Source: Ulota crispa (taxonomy: Eukaryota > Streptophyta > Bryopsida > Orthotrichales > Orthotrichaceae). From it: a stretch of DNA of 64,000 nt. Shown here one piece after another: positions 1 to 11,023 of this stretch; positions within the stretch are counted from its first letter, which is position 1; every line of letters starts with the position of its first letter. The notes beneath the pieces were generated by a model. It did no database searches. It saw only the letters and a program-made list of their open reading frames with translations, and was not told the DNA's origin. The position numbers and the translations under genes were made by a program. Location: the NCBI GenBank assembly GCA_963920765.1, contig OY987249.1:2885230-2949229 (forward strand), written 5' to 3'.

Positions 1-653
1 AGACTTCGGCATTTGCAATCTGTCTCACTACGACTGCGGTGCTTTACATGATTCCGTTTGGAATTGGTGCTGCTGTGAGCACGCGTGTGGGTAATGAGCT
101 GGGTGCTGGACGTCCTCAAGCTGCTAAAGGTGCTGCTGGAGTTGCTGTTGGTATTGGAATCTGTGAGGGGTTGGTGATGGCGGTCAGTTTGTATTTGGGG
201 AGAAATGTGTGGGGGAAAGCGTATACACATGAGCAGGAAGTGATTGATTATGTGGCGAGGATTGTACCGTTGTTGTCCGTGATGCACGTCATGGATGCCA
301 TGCAAGGGGTTTTGTCAGGAGTGGCGCGTGGATGTGGGTGGCAGGCTTTGGGTGCAGCTGCGAATCTGGGGGCGTATTATCTCGTGGGCTTGCCTGCTGC
401 TTTTGTGCTTGCTTTTGTGTATGACTTGAAAGGACGTGGGCTGTGGCTGGGGTTGATCATGGGCATTGGTACGCAAGCTTTGACGCTTGCTGTTATGGCC
501 TTGGCTACCAATTGGCAGCAGCAGGCTGAGGAGGCTTTAGTTCGTGTGTATTCTTCTGCTACTGCCACTCTTCCTATTGATGCTAACCTCGCCCAGAAGC
601 ATGACATTCCGGCTCTACATTTGTTCAAAGATGGTGACCTTGTTGACGAATGA
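1..653 (+). CDS. MATE-family multidrug/toxin efflux transporter, C-terminal part
   Basis: This is the last coding exon of a MATE (multidrug and toxic compound extrusion) transporter, a multi-pass membrane antiporter that exports organic compounds, usually driven by H+. The reading frame is open from base 3, so the gene begins before the window. It ends at a TGA at 651-653. The encoded 217 or so residues contain the family's conserved segment with GIGAAVSTRVGNELGAG, followed by several hydrophobic helices (GVAVGIGICEGLVMAVSLYLG, the VPLLSVMHVMDAMQGVLSGVARGCGWQ segment, and two more near the C-terminus). The QGVLSGVARGCGWQ loop is typical of plant MATE proteins. The tail after the last helix is short and hydrophilic and ends KDGDLVDE. 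Substrate cannot be told from this part. No break is seen. Confidence 0.9.
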   Translation, partial: TSAFAICLTTTAVLYMIPFGIGAAVSTRVGNELGAGRPQAAKGAAGVAVGIGICEGLVMAVSLYLGRNVWGKAYTHEQEVIDYVARIVPLLSVMHVMDAMQGVLSGVARGCGWQALGAAANLGAYYLVGLPAAFVLAFVYDLKGRGLWLGLIMGIGTQALTLAVMALATNWQQQAEEALVRVYSSATATLPIDANLAQKHDIPALHLFKDGDLVDE

Positions 654-1780
654 GTGAAAAACCACTTAGCGAATTATCCCAAATCTAAATATTCTGCATC
701 TTTTCAAGCATGGAGACCTAATTCCTGAACGATTAGCGAGTTTGGGATTTTACTTCAGGAAAGCAAAAAATTTGCTTTCAATGTTAAAGTGGGAGGGGCC
801 ACTTTGAAACTCCATCTTCTCGAAGATGTTTTTGGAACCACGAAGATGAGTGTCCAATCACAACACATGAAGAAGAGGTGAAATTTTTTCCTCCCTTCAT
901 CGAGTTTTGTGACAACTTCCAACACTTGAAGTCGCTGGAGAAAGCCAGTGTGTCACATATCAATGTATTCTACTGTAGTCCCTTTTTTTGTTTTAATGTT
1001 CTAGTTTAGTTTAATGTTTTTATTTGCATCATTTGCTTCAGTCTGATCTTTAAAGGGGAATTTTGAGCATTAGTCACTCTTTTTGTTTGCATTATACTTT
1101 CTCATGGTTTTGTGGATATGGTTTTCAGATGCAGCAGAGGAAGCACTAAGCTCTGAAGTTCAGTGTTGGAGGGTGGATGCAACGGCGCTTGTGGGGAAGC
1201 TTTTGCTACGAGATCCTCTTCCATCTGGCTTACACCAACTGTTTAACTTTGTGGATCTTAGATTATTTGTCTAGTTTTTGAACGATCTTTTAGTATTCTT
1301 TAATGTCGTGTTTGCAATTATGTGCAACGTGATGAGGTAGTGTAAGTGTTATCTAGTAGTTTAAATCTGTCTGTGTGAATAGTGTTATAAAGATATTTGT
1401 TGCTCATTTTCTTCTTTAAAAGTTGTGAACTGTGCCTCTGATTGACGTCCTTGAATTTAGATGTTCACTGAGTTACGCTTGGTCTATTTCTGAGCGTCTA
1501 CGTCATTGGGAGTACCGGAGTAGCTGCCATTCTTGTATTAATATGAATGTCGTTGGGTCTTGGGAAGAAATTTTGAAAAAGATTCTAACGCTTTATTGTG
1601 CTTTACTAGGATATGTGAATTAATTATGAATTTCAAACACCAACTTGGTGTTCTAAAGAGTGCCCTCATTATGATGGACTTGTACTATACATTTTAAAAT
1701 AAGCATTTTTGTTTCTTTTTAGATCTTTTAGAGCATGCTTTTGGGATTGCCCCCTAGAATTGGTAAGTCTGCTTTAGTAA
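654..1780. other. 3' flank of the MATE gene, no further gene seen
   Basis: AT-rich sequence downstream of the MATE stop codon. The first few hundred bases probably hold the 3' UTR. Short plus-strand ORFs at 1083-1274 and 1432-1623 have no recognisable domain and are probably chance. Confidence 0.4.
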
Positions 1781-2078
1781 GAGCATCTCTAGGGTGGTCC
1801 TATGAGGGTCTTGACACACTTTAGGCACGGATGATAAGTGGTATGGGTTGCTCAAAATACTTTCATAACACTTCATGTGTCAAGCAATGGTCCTTCACAA
1901 CACTATTCATCTTAAGTTTAGTGAGCTTTATCCTATATTCTCCTTGATGAATGGTTTAAAACTTATTTACAGGACACCATTGTAGAGCAAGGGCAAGGAA
2001 CAAGAATTTAGAGGGCTCCTCAAAATAGATGTAATCTCTTAAACATGTCAAATTTGACGAGTAAGGCTAGAGATGCTC
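1781..2078. mobile_element. Tourist/PIF-Harbinger-like MITE
   Basis: A 298-bp non-coding stretch is bounded by perfect 12-bp inverted repeats, GAGCATCTCTAG at 1781-1792 and CTAGAGATGCTC at 2067-2078. TAA lies directly outside both ends (1778-1780 and 2079-2081), as expected for the 3-bp TWA target duplication of PIF/Harbinger MITEs. It encodes no protein. Family assignment rests on the ends and target duplication only. Confidence 0.65.
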
Positions 2079-2510
2079 TAAATTTTACATGTTACAATGA
2101 CCTCAACAAATGAGTCAATGCATGCATGTTTTGACTTCAAAGGGGCACACACGGAAGAAGACTAGCCAGTTTCACACAACAAAATCACGCACAAAGCCAA
2201 ATGAAGTGTGGATTCACACTACTGTAATGTTATAATTTTTGGAGGATTTATTGGACCCTTGGTTTTTGGAAGGTTATACATTAAAGAATATAAGTAAGTT
2301 TTTCAATAGCTTACACAAAATCCACTAAAGCCCAAAGCTTGAATTGAAGTGTTTTAGATTTGATTGGCTTTGGATAGTGAGGAAGAGACTTTGCATTGAG
2401 AGAAGCTACCTTGAAAAAGTTTGAGTAGTACCTTACTTAAAAAGCAAGCCAATACTACAAGGACAAATAGACTTGCGTAGTGTAGGTGCTTGTTTTACAG
2501 ACACACGTGT

Positions 2511-2605
2511 CTAATATATTACAAGCACACGGATCTAATGTATTACAAGCACACGGATCTAATGTATTACAAGCACACGGATCTAATGTATTACAAGCAC
2601 AGGGA
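2511..2605. repeat. 24-bp tandem repeat, about 4 copies
   Basis: The unit CTAATGTATTACAAGCACAC plus GGAT is repeated about four times; the first copy has one change (ATATATT) and the last ends in a variant CAGGGAT. The repeat stays open in frame because 24 is divisible by three, which explains a spurious short ORF here. Confidence 0.85.
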
Positions 2606-3111
2606 TACCAAAATCATCTTTATTGCTAAAGATAATGGAAACTCCACCGTTATTAAGCTTAAAATTTCAGCACATTTAGCAGCTTTTTGAGCCACTCAGT
2701 CTAATCAGGAACACCGCATTTGGGTTCCCTGACTCTAATTCACTAAATACCAGGTTTCGAAGCAATGTGTTCTTCACAATATCATAGAGAAACTATAACG
2801 TATTTTGCTCAGAATCTGTATTGAATGTCTAGAAAGTACAGTAAAAAAGTTTACAACTTTCCATCTCCATGAGGGTCCTGTCCTGTGACCCTCGCCCTCG
2901 CATTTTCATGGTGTCGGTATTTCAGACTGAAACGCTGAAATCCATGCCGCTACCATCACCACAAACTTTGCAGTGTTACTTTAAGCCTCAAACGTGGTGA
3001 TAATCACAACGACAATGGCGATTGCGCTCTACTGTACAATTTTCCATGGACACGTTTCTGGTCAGTTTCTGTTCCAGACTTGGGGTTGGCTTTGATATCA
3101 ACCTCTCAAGA

Positions 3112-3219
3112 ACTTTACAGACTTTGCAGATTTTTCAGACTTTGCAGACTTTGCAGACTTTGCAGAATTTTCAGACTTTGCAGAATTTGCAGACTTTGCA
3201 GATTTTGCAGACTTTGCAG
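3112..3219. repeat. 9-bp minisatellite (GACTTTGCA)n
   Basis: About twelve imperfect copies of a 9-bp unit reading CAGACTTTG, with variants ATTTT and AATTT. It begins about 90 bp beyond the CNGC stop codon, so on the minus strand it lies in the probable 3' UTR or immediate 3' flank of that gene. Confidence 0.85.
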
Positions 3220-3311
3220 GTGCGTACCAGTGGAGAATGTGGGGACACAGTCGTAGGACTTTAGGAGATGGAGAAGTGAGGGTGTGAATGGGAGGAAGCA
3301 CTTATCAGGGT

Positions 3312-6300
3312 TCAGATGCCTTGAGTGAAATCAGGCTCGGAGGGTTTGGGGATGTTGGAGATTCGTGAGAGCTCAGCGGCGTGCATGCTTCGGAGGCGTT
3401 GCACGCTGCGCATGGCGTTCTTCGCAAACCTGCCGGCGAGGATGGTGGCTCCGAGGCTGAGCTTGTCTGTGGCTTCGCCTTGCATGGCCAGGTACTGGTC
3501 CTCCTCTTTGCGACGCAGCTCCGCCAGGTGTCGTCGTTGGTATCTCCGCCACGCCGCTTGGATGAAGCAGGCTCCCCAAGTACGCCAATGGTTGGAATAG
3601 TACCTGAGATCCAGAAGGAAAAAAGACAAATGTAAAACAAAGATACTTACTTTACATAACACAAGTACACTGCACGGGGTTTTGCTTTGCTGCATGTGAC
3701 TTTTCTATATGAGTTTTTTACTTGCCCTTTCCTTACCTTTTCCTCTGCCTCCCTCTTCCTTGAATTTTAACATTTTAGCCTTTCCCTACCTTTTCATTTT
3801 CCGCTCCCTCTCTCTTCCTTGAATTTCAAAATTTGAGAAACGTAGAGATACCCAATGCTATAGAGAGATTCAAACTTATAATACTTTAAAATATGAAATT
3901 AAAAAAAATTCAAATGATTTTCCACAATTCCAAGGACTTTGAACAACTCTTTGCATTTCCAATGATTTTTCACCATCTATTTGGGTACCTTTTCCTCTCC
4001 CTTTGTGATGTTTCACCCTCTGTTTTGGGTGTTTTTTCCTCTCCTTTCCCCTTTCTATTAGAACTTGTGATGTTAATAGAGAATTATAACATGACATGTC
4101 ATTATATCATGAGACAGACACAGCCTTTATAATATAGATAGACTAGTATGAGCCGTGTCCTATGGACACGGTAGCCATTGACTTGGGCTCTTGAATTCAC
4201 GACTTGAGCTTGTGCTCTTGATCCATGCTTAACCATGCTCATATCTTAAATTGCTTGACAGACAGACAAAGCCAACGTCGGAGAAGAGGATGTGCAAAAC
4301 CACTGACCTGAAAGTATGTTGCAGTTGTTTGCTATGGAGGCGTCGAAACTGACTGGCAACGAACTTCAAGTCATCTGACGACAACGAAAAAGCTTCCACT
4401 TCCTTCACAGCCTTCACACTGTGAGTGGAGATGGGAAGATGGCTCTGAGGCTTGGGATCCAAAGCCCAGGTGAGAAGCTCCTCCCCACAGAAGTCTCCAC
4501 TTCCCAGAATGGCTGCGTTGAAGAATCCCGTTCGTCCTCCGTTGGTCGTCACGCTTTCCAGTTCCCCGCGAATGATGAAAAACATCTCATTCACTGGATC
4601 CCCTTCGTGAAGAATGTGGGTGCCCTCGGTACAAAGCGCCGGCCGCAGCCGCTCGCACATGGCGTCTAATAAACTATCATCCATCTGGTCACAGAACGGC
4701 ACCTGCATCGCACCAGAGAATCTCAACATTCAATTTAACGCACAACTAACGCGATATCGTTAGTTTGAGAAAAAAAAATCTGATAAATTGGGACTTCTAA
4801 GTTTTTCAATTTTAAGAGATTTTAGGTGATTTAGAGTGATGATTTCTTCAAGACCTTACATCAATGATGAAATGTCTTGAAAGAATTATCAAAAAACTCG
4901 CTTAGAACGACACTTGCATCGCACCAGAGAATCTCAACATTCAGATTAACACACACAACTAACGCGATATTCGTTAATTGGGAAAAAAATCCTGATATTG
5001 GAACTTCTAAAGTTTTTCATTTTTTAAGAGATTTCAGGAAATTTTAGAGTGAATTTTATGATGTTTTCTTCAAGACCTTACCTTACATCAATGATGAAAT
5101 ATCTTGAAAGAATTATCAAAAAGCTCAATTTAATTCACCAAGATATTCTCACAAATGCAAAATTTAGTATCTCCAAAATCAGTATTTTTCCCAAATCAAC
5201 AAATATCGTGTTGAACCTTTTCATAGTTTGACAAAGCAAAGCAAAGCTAATCAGATCCAGCAACGTAACTAACAGAAATGTCAGTAAAATTGCAAAGCAA
5301 AGCTAATCAGATCCAGCAACGTAACCATAACAGAAACTTCAGTAAATTTGCACTGTGAAGGGAAAGTTTTTCCTTGGAATCTACGCACATTGCGAACCAG
5401 ACGCAGACAGAGATGTCGCTTGATATCGCGACGAAGGTCTGACGGGAGGCTCTGCACCAGCATTTCTTCGTCGACTCCTCCCGTGGCCACCCACTTGTAT
5501 TGGTCGTAGCGTCGGACGCGTTGCACTATATCGTGAGGCAAGTTGCGGTGACGCATCCATTGATCTGTGTCTCGACGCTTCACTCGCATCTCCTCCAGTC
5601 TAACTGTGAGCGATTGCAGGTATGTCTGATAACTCCAACCCCCAGATGTCAGAAGCTCACACCAAAAATATGACAAAAAAAGTACTCCCTCTGTCCCTCT
5701 AAAAAGCTCCAAATCAGATACATTTCTTTTACCACTAAAAAGCTCCCCTTTGATGATTTCAAACGCTGAGAATGCGTTTGCCATGTTCAATGATCTCATG
5801 GGGGCAAGTTAAGCAATTAGAGAGCATTCCTCTCCTATTAAGCTTGGCCTTGCCCATATGAGATACCATTGCTGCTACTAATCTTTAAATCATCAACAAT
5901 GAGGAGCTGTCAGCATGCACAAATATGGTACTTTTCGTATGGAATTTGAGTGCCTAAACGGCGACATCAAAATCAGAGATTTTGCATACATTTTGTAGAT
6001 GGTATATTGATTCTAGAATGCTTATCTCACTAGCACAAAGACTAAAAACACAGTTAATCCTTCGCAAGGAAGCTTTTTGGACGCTTTTAGAGGGACAGAG
6101 GGAGTAGCTAGCTCAATTGAAGGAGTCCGCATTACAGATTTACATTATAAGAACGGAAGACAAATACACATTCTTCGAGTTTCTAGAGTAGAAACTCACC
6201 TGCATGTTCCCGATTAAGAAGGCAAACAAGAGCAAGCCGACGATGATGATGACAATAGTGAAGATAATCTCGCCGACAAAGGTGCTCACGGATAAAGTTT

Positions 6301-8376
6301 GAGCCAAGGAACTGCAATGAATACAAAAACACCACCTCGTCTTTAAAACGGCTCTCATAAACAGTAACTTGTGTTTTAAAAGTTACTGTAATCGGCTTCC
6401 AAACTGGACTTTCTAGAAAGGCTGAAGAGAATAAAAATTTGAGAAAGTTCCCTTATTTTGAAAACATGCTATAAGCAGGAAATGGGGTATATAAGGCAGG
6501 GGGGAGATCGTACCTTAGAGCAAGCAAGCCGAGCCACAGGCAGTAGAAGTAGGTTTGAGAGAAGACAACATTCACATTCGACGCAATGGTTTGATCAATA
6601 GCGTTTTGGAAAATCCCGTAGTTGAACGCGTTCGGATTATTACTTCCTCCACCGCCGTTGCAATTGAAGTTGGACAAGTTGGCAAAATTGGGGGTGTACC
6701 AATCTGCCTGAGTGCTCCAAGAACAATCGAAAACCTGTCTCCCGCAAAGAGCTCCGTTGAAATTCGTGACGCTCAAGCATGTTTTAGACCAGCATGTGTC
6801 TTGCCGCTCCACGGAAAACAGGTACCAACTTGCACCGACAATCTACAAGTGCCACAAGTATCAAAAGTCAGAAATGTTGTAGTATGAGTTAGATTGGTAA
6901 AAGACTCCAATCTCGAGATGCAGTGACAAAGAGACTTACGTGACTGGCGAGAATGTATAGCAGGAGGTTGAAAGCAGCTCCAGCCCAAGCGGTTTCCAAG
7001 AGAACCCCGGTGGTGCTGACCATTTTGGAGAGCAGAGGAAAGATTCGCAACATCCGAGGGAGGTACTGAAACACCACGATGTACCGCAGTGCGATTTTCG
7101 TGTTCATGTTTCTCGTGAACTGACTACTCGAGTTTGGAATCACGAGCCAGATGACAACCTGCAGTACATGACAACGCAACAACGTTTTCTTATGAGTTTG
7201 TGAAACAGAAAAATACATCTGAGAGAGAAGTACTCCCTCTGTCCCTCTAAAAAGCTCCAAATCAGACACATTTCTTGTACCACTAAAAAGCTCCCTTTTG
7301 CTGATTTTAAACGCTGAGAAAGCGTTTGCCAATGATCTCATGGGGGGGCAACTTAAGCAATTAAAGAGCATTCCTCTCCTAGCAAGCTTGGCCTTGCCCA
7401 TATGAAGTACCATTGCAGCTACTAATCTTTAAATCATCAATAATGAGGAGCTGGCAGCATGCACAAATATGGTACTTTTTGCATGGAATTTGGGTGCCCA
7501 AATGGCAACATCAAAACTGGAGATTTTTGCAGACGTTTGGTAGATGGTATATTGATTCGAGAATGGATGTGTCACTAGCACAAACACTAAAAACACAGCT
7601 AAACCTGTACAAGAAAGCTTTTTGGACGTTTTTAGAGGGACTAGCACAAAGACTAAAACACAAAGTTAATCCTGCACAACGAAGCTTTATGGACGTTTTT
7701 AGAGGGACAGAGCACGTATTAGAAAGCGAGAGAAGAGGGAATGCGCACCTGCGGAACTGGCAGGACGGCCAAGAGATCGATCCAGAAATCGAGCTTGAGG
7801 TAGCGAACGGCGATGGCACGGGGATTGGTCACAAGCTCGCCACGACCGAAGAAACGGGTAGACGGTTGAATGAACGCCGTCCGAAACCGGAGGAACATGT
7901 GTACCACGTAGAAAAAGTCTGTCAAGCTTCGAAACACCGTCACAGCAATTTTCAAGTCCCTGGAGATTTCAATACAGCTTCTGGTGAAATCCACCTTGGG
8001 AAGGTAGAAGTAGAGCGGGTCGATGAAGACGGCCACCAGGCAGGAAGCCAGGAAAAAAGTGTTCCACCTGTGGAGAGACTTACTCGCCGGGTCTAAGTAG
8101 TTCCAGCTCTTGTCCTTGGGAATCTCGTCGTCAAATACCTGGGATGAGCTCTTGAATTTCAACGACTGGCCCAACTTGAGGAACCCCTTGGAGCTTCTCT
8201 GCCACCCTCGCCGCATTCCTGAAGCAGCGTGCGTGTCGTTGTCCATGTTGAACACCCCCTTCGAGCTATGGCTGTTGAAGAATCCCTTGGAGCTGTCCAC
8301 GCTGAATGCTGACCGCAGCGGGACTTCGCTTTCCGAGCCATTCGAGAGTTGTGATTCTAGTGTTGTAGATCGGAAC
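3312..8376 (-). CDS. CNGC: Cyclic nucleotide-gated ion channel (plant CNGC), spliced
   Basis: Plant CNGCs are plasma-membrane cation channels, often Ca2+-permeable, gated or modulated by cyclic nucleotides and calmodulin. Exons inferred on the minus strand from GT-AG borders and family homology: 8356 (or 8376)-7749, 7158-6940, 6842-6514, 6311-6200, 5625-5389, 4702-4308, 3603-3312 (TGA). All internal phases agree. Order in the protein: basic N-terminus; S1 (FLASCLVAVFIDPLYFYLP); S2; S3 (DFWIDLLAVLPVPQ); S4 (FQYLPRMLRIFPL); S5; a pore with the odd filter region SSLAQTLSVST; S6 (FLIGNMQ); C-linker (RLEEMRVKRRDTDQWM); cyclic-nucleotide-binding domain with GRTGFFN and GSGDFCGEELLTWAL; and an IQ calmodulin site, FIQAAWRRYQRRH. 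With the candidate first exon at 9716-9773 the total is 2250 nt (749 aa), normal for the family. Introns hold two MITEs and tandem duplications. Identity is secure; the 5' end is not. Confidence 0.92.
4693..5125. repeat. Tandem duplication (~210 bp) across a CNGC splice acceptor
   Basis: Copy A (4693-4899) and copy B (4904-5125) share long stretches: both begin AGAACG.CAC.TGCATCGCACC, and both contain TTCTTCAAGACCTTAC and TTGAAAGAATTATCAAAAA. Copy A includes the first bases of the CNGC exon at 4702 and its acceptor (minus strand GATGCAG/GTG). Copy B carries a decayed version (GATGCAAGTG). The duplication is otherwise intronic. A similar AT-rich motif (TTCTTTCAAGATATTTTATCATTGATG) recurs near 47390-47440. 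Confidence 0.8.
5236..5350. repeat. Tandem duplication (~56 bp) in a CNGC intron
   Basis: Two adjacent copies of a unit that starts GCAAAGCAAAGCTAATCAG and continues through CCAGCAACGTAAC lie just downstream (minus-strand sense) of the exon ending at 5389. They differ at a few positions. Confidence 0.8.
5685..6104. mobile_element. Stowaway-like MITE in a CNGC intron
   Basis: A 420-bp element with inverted ends CTCCCTCTGTCCCTCTAAAA (left) and TTTTAGAGGGACAGAGGGAG (right), flanked on both sides by TA (5683-5684 and 6105-6106). CTCCCTCYGTCCC with a TA duplication is the signature of Stowaway MITEs of the Tc1/mariner superfamily. It encodes no transposase and sits in the intron between the S6 exon (6311-6200) and the C-linker exon (5625-5389). 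Confidence 0.92.
7233..7716. mobile_element. Second Stowaway-like MITE, with duplicated right end
   Basis: This is a relative of the MITE at 5685: same left end after TA (7231-7232) and the same interior order (ACGCTGAGAA, GCATTCCTCTCCTA, GCAAGCTTGGCCTTGCCCAT). Its right part is duplicated in tandem, about 66 bp each at 7574-7639 and 7640-7706, each beginning CTAGCACAAA and ending GGACGTTTTTAGAGGGA. The outer right end is damaged (GGGACAGAGCACG before TA at 7717-7718). It lies in the intron between the exons ending at 7749 and starting at 7158, beside the donor site. Confidence 0.88.
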
Positions 8377-8446
8377 CTGATGTTCACAAATGCACACCAT
8401 CAGAAACCAGGCAATGTTCATCATACTACTAAAATCACAGCGACCT

Positions 8447-8523
8447 CTGTAATATCACATCTTCAGTCTGTAATGTCACATATTCAGTCTCTCTCACATA
8501 TTCAGTCTCTGTAATATCACATC
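8447..8523. repeat. Short tandem repeat based on TCACATATTCAGTCTCTGTAA
   Basis: Four imperfect copies of TCACAT..TTCAGTCT with spacer CTGTAATA. It lies just upstream (gene sense) of the second CNGC exon, in the first intron if the candidate first exon is right. Confidence 0.7.
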
Positions 8524-8607
8524 TCCATCATACAAATCGTATTTCAAGCATTTTTGCTATTTATGTTTGAATTGTTCTACATTGCAATGTCTGCGTATTT
8601 TTGAATG

Positions 8608-8912
8608 TAAGGTAAGAGGCTCATACACCGACTGGTCATTAAAACCGATCAAGGCCTAGAGGTACATTTTGCTTTCTCTCATGTACCAACGGTGTATATT
8701 TCAAGGGGTGATTGGTTTTAATGATCCCTAGTTTGAACTTCAAAAATTCATAACTAACTCCACTAAGGTCCAAAAAATAAGAAACAACTTATGTTAGATA
8801 CAAATTCCATTTTTCTTCCTACTAAAATTTACTGAAAATTGTTTCAAGCAGTTCAGCTTCCCAAAAATGGCAAACAGCTCTTAGATGTGTGGTTTATGAG
8901 CCTCCTACCTTA
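8608..8912. mobile_element. MITE-like inverted-repeat element, TAAGGTARGAGGCTCAT family
   Basis: About 305 bp, starting TAAGGTAAGAGGCTCATACA and ending TTTATGAGCCTCCTACCTTA. The two ends are inverted copies over about 20 bp with two mismatches. There is no coding capacity. Relatives with the same ends occur at 11608-11747 and 52027-52430, and single ends near 54953, 61530, 62090 and 11003. Superfamily is unknown: no target duplication is convincing. Confidence 0.65.
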
Positions 8913-11023
8913 TTCATCATTACATATACTTCATTTCATCATTCATTAAATTTGTATTGTATATTTCAATGTATGCATGTTTGGAACAAAATTCATATGA
9001 AGATTTTAATATAAAAAAATCTGAAGACTTACTGAAATTTTTATTTTGCATTCTATTCAATATGTGAATATCCTATTAAAATTCTAATGGTGATTGCATA
9101 GCGTAGCAAGTGCCAACCGCTAGTTTTCTCTAAAATATTATTATGCCGAGCTCTTGGACAACTTAAAACCCTAGAAAATCGTAGCATTTCTTTGAGTTGC
9201 GAGAAAGCGGAGAAACCCTAACGCACCTCACAAACTTTTTGTGTTCGCCGTCCATTTCGTGTACTTTTGTACTGCCCTTGCGCATTCCAGATTACGCTTC
9301 AGAGACACACAATATCTTCAAAAGATGCCACTGTCCGTATACATTTCTCCAGCTCGATCCCTCCGATTCCGTGTTGATATGGATTTCAAGCGGCTCTCTC
9401 TTGTAACCCTAATGCTCATGCGAATTATACCGACTTTAAGCTAATGCAGTGGTTTCAAGTATCGCCGCTGGAAACAAACGGGTTCACCATGATGAGCCCT
9501 AAACCACGAAATCGAAGAACTGCAAAATCAGATTTCGCCAGGATTCGCTTACACTAAAAGCAACAAACACAAAACAGCTGGAGTGCGGACTAAAGAATGG
9601 AAGTGTGCTTGAAGCTAGCAACCATTCTGGCAAAACAAGCGGTGCGCTCAAATTCACACACCATGGCCCTCAAAGCAACTCAAACGAAAAATTTAACTTT
9701 AGCAGTTTGATTTACCTGCAACGCCGCGTTGGAACACTTCGCCGGATTGCACACCAGTACACGAAAACTCCATAGCTCTACCCTAGTTCGTCTTCTCTCT
9801 CGCAGTTTAATCCATTCCGGTCACAAAAATCGGCTTTGAATCCACCATCGCCGTACCAGGAACGATGCAACAAGTTTCACTGATCTAGTGTTGGATCGTC
9901 GCCATGGATACTCACTCAAGCGTGGTGTTGTAGAGCTGAAGCACCGCCATAGCCGCGAAGACGAGGAAGCAATTCGGTGGAGGAAGAGGAGGAGGTAAAA
10001 GAGGCGAACAAACGGGGGCAGGGAATGGTGCACGAGGCGGGCTGACTACCGAACTGGAATGAGCAAGCAAGTTGACGTGCGCAGCCAGTCAGTCCGTCTT
10101 CCTCGGCTACAAGTTAGCCAGAATTTCAGCAGAAAATTTAATCTGCAGGTACTAAATTTATGCGTTTTGCCAGTTTTTGTCTCAAAACTTGTGCAGAACT
10201 TTGATGTAAGGTTGCAGCATCCATAAGCGTTGCTTCCCCATGCCCGTCACCTGACAGTGGCAGGGCTAATCAACAAAAAAAACAAAAAAACAAATGGTTG
10301 TGTGTGACTAAGTGATGTCTATGGGTAATGAAGTGATGGTTGCAGGTGACTAGCATGAGGTTTGGAGTACCCATCTCACTATTGTAGGTTGAGAGCAGAT
10401 TCGGCATGTCTTTGCCAAATTGATTATTTTTTGAGAAAAAATCATTTGGCATTTCATTTCATAATTAAACAAGATTAGGCACTTTCAAAAAAAGTTGTTA
10501 CTATTTGGCATTCAACCAATATTTTTGATAGAATTAAGCCTTTTTTAAAGCATCTTCCACTTTCTAAAATTAGTCAATGATATAAAATTTGCTGTAGATT
10601 GAGCCCTCTTGGAATCAACCTTGACCTTCCATTGTTAGTTAAACTTAATGGCTTTAATAATATTCAGCATTTCAATTTTTTGAATTGTTTGACATTGGGC
10701 ACTTTTGAAGAATAATTTATAGAATAATTAGGCAAAATTTTGGAGATTTATTTTATGCCAAACTTGCTCTCAACCTACAGTATTTAAGAACCAACAAGCC
10801 TTATTTTTAGCATCTCTTACACATGGTTCTTATAATTTCTGTGATTTTGGACTTTGAAAAATCTTTGTGAACAAATGCTTGCAATTGGAACCTTGAAATT
10901 GATGCCAATATATTTGGTTTCCATTTTCTAACTTACAGTATTTTTTTTTCAAAGTTAGTCAATTGTTTTACCTACTCCAAAACCCTTATTTCCATGCTTA
11001 TGGGTGCGCCTACCTTAATTTAA
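8913..11023. other. CNGC 5' region and AT-rich spacer
   Basis: Apart from the candidate CNGC exon at 9716-9773 I see no gene. 9450-10120 is richer in GC and probably holds the CNGC 5' leader and promoter (minus strand). The rest is AT-rich. GGGTGCGCCTACCTTAA at 11000-11016 matches one end of the TAAGGTARGAGGC family, without a clear partner. Confidence 0.4.
9716..9773 (-). CDS. CNGC: Candidate first coding exon of the CNGC gene
   Basis: On the minus strand an ATG at 9773-9771 opens a 58-nt reading frame (MEFSCTGVQSGEVFQRGVA) that ends at a good donor, CAG followed by GTAAAT at 9715-9710. The leftover single base joins in frame to the acceptor whose exon starts at 8356, giving a total coding length divisible by three. 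The alternative acceptor at 8376 would be out of frame with it. There is no ATG in frame within the secure second exon before a stop codon. The peptide itself is not diagnostic, and the acceptor at 8356 lacks a strong pyrimidine tract, so this exon is only a candidate. Confidence 0.35.

Noticed and set aside
7413-8096. 227-codon plus-strand ORF
   Set aside because: It lies antisense to a secure CNGC exon and runs through a Stowaway-like MITE. It has no domain.
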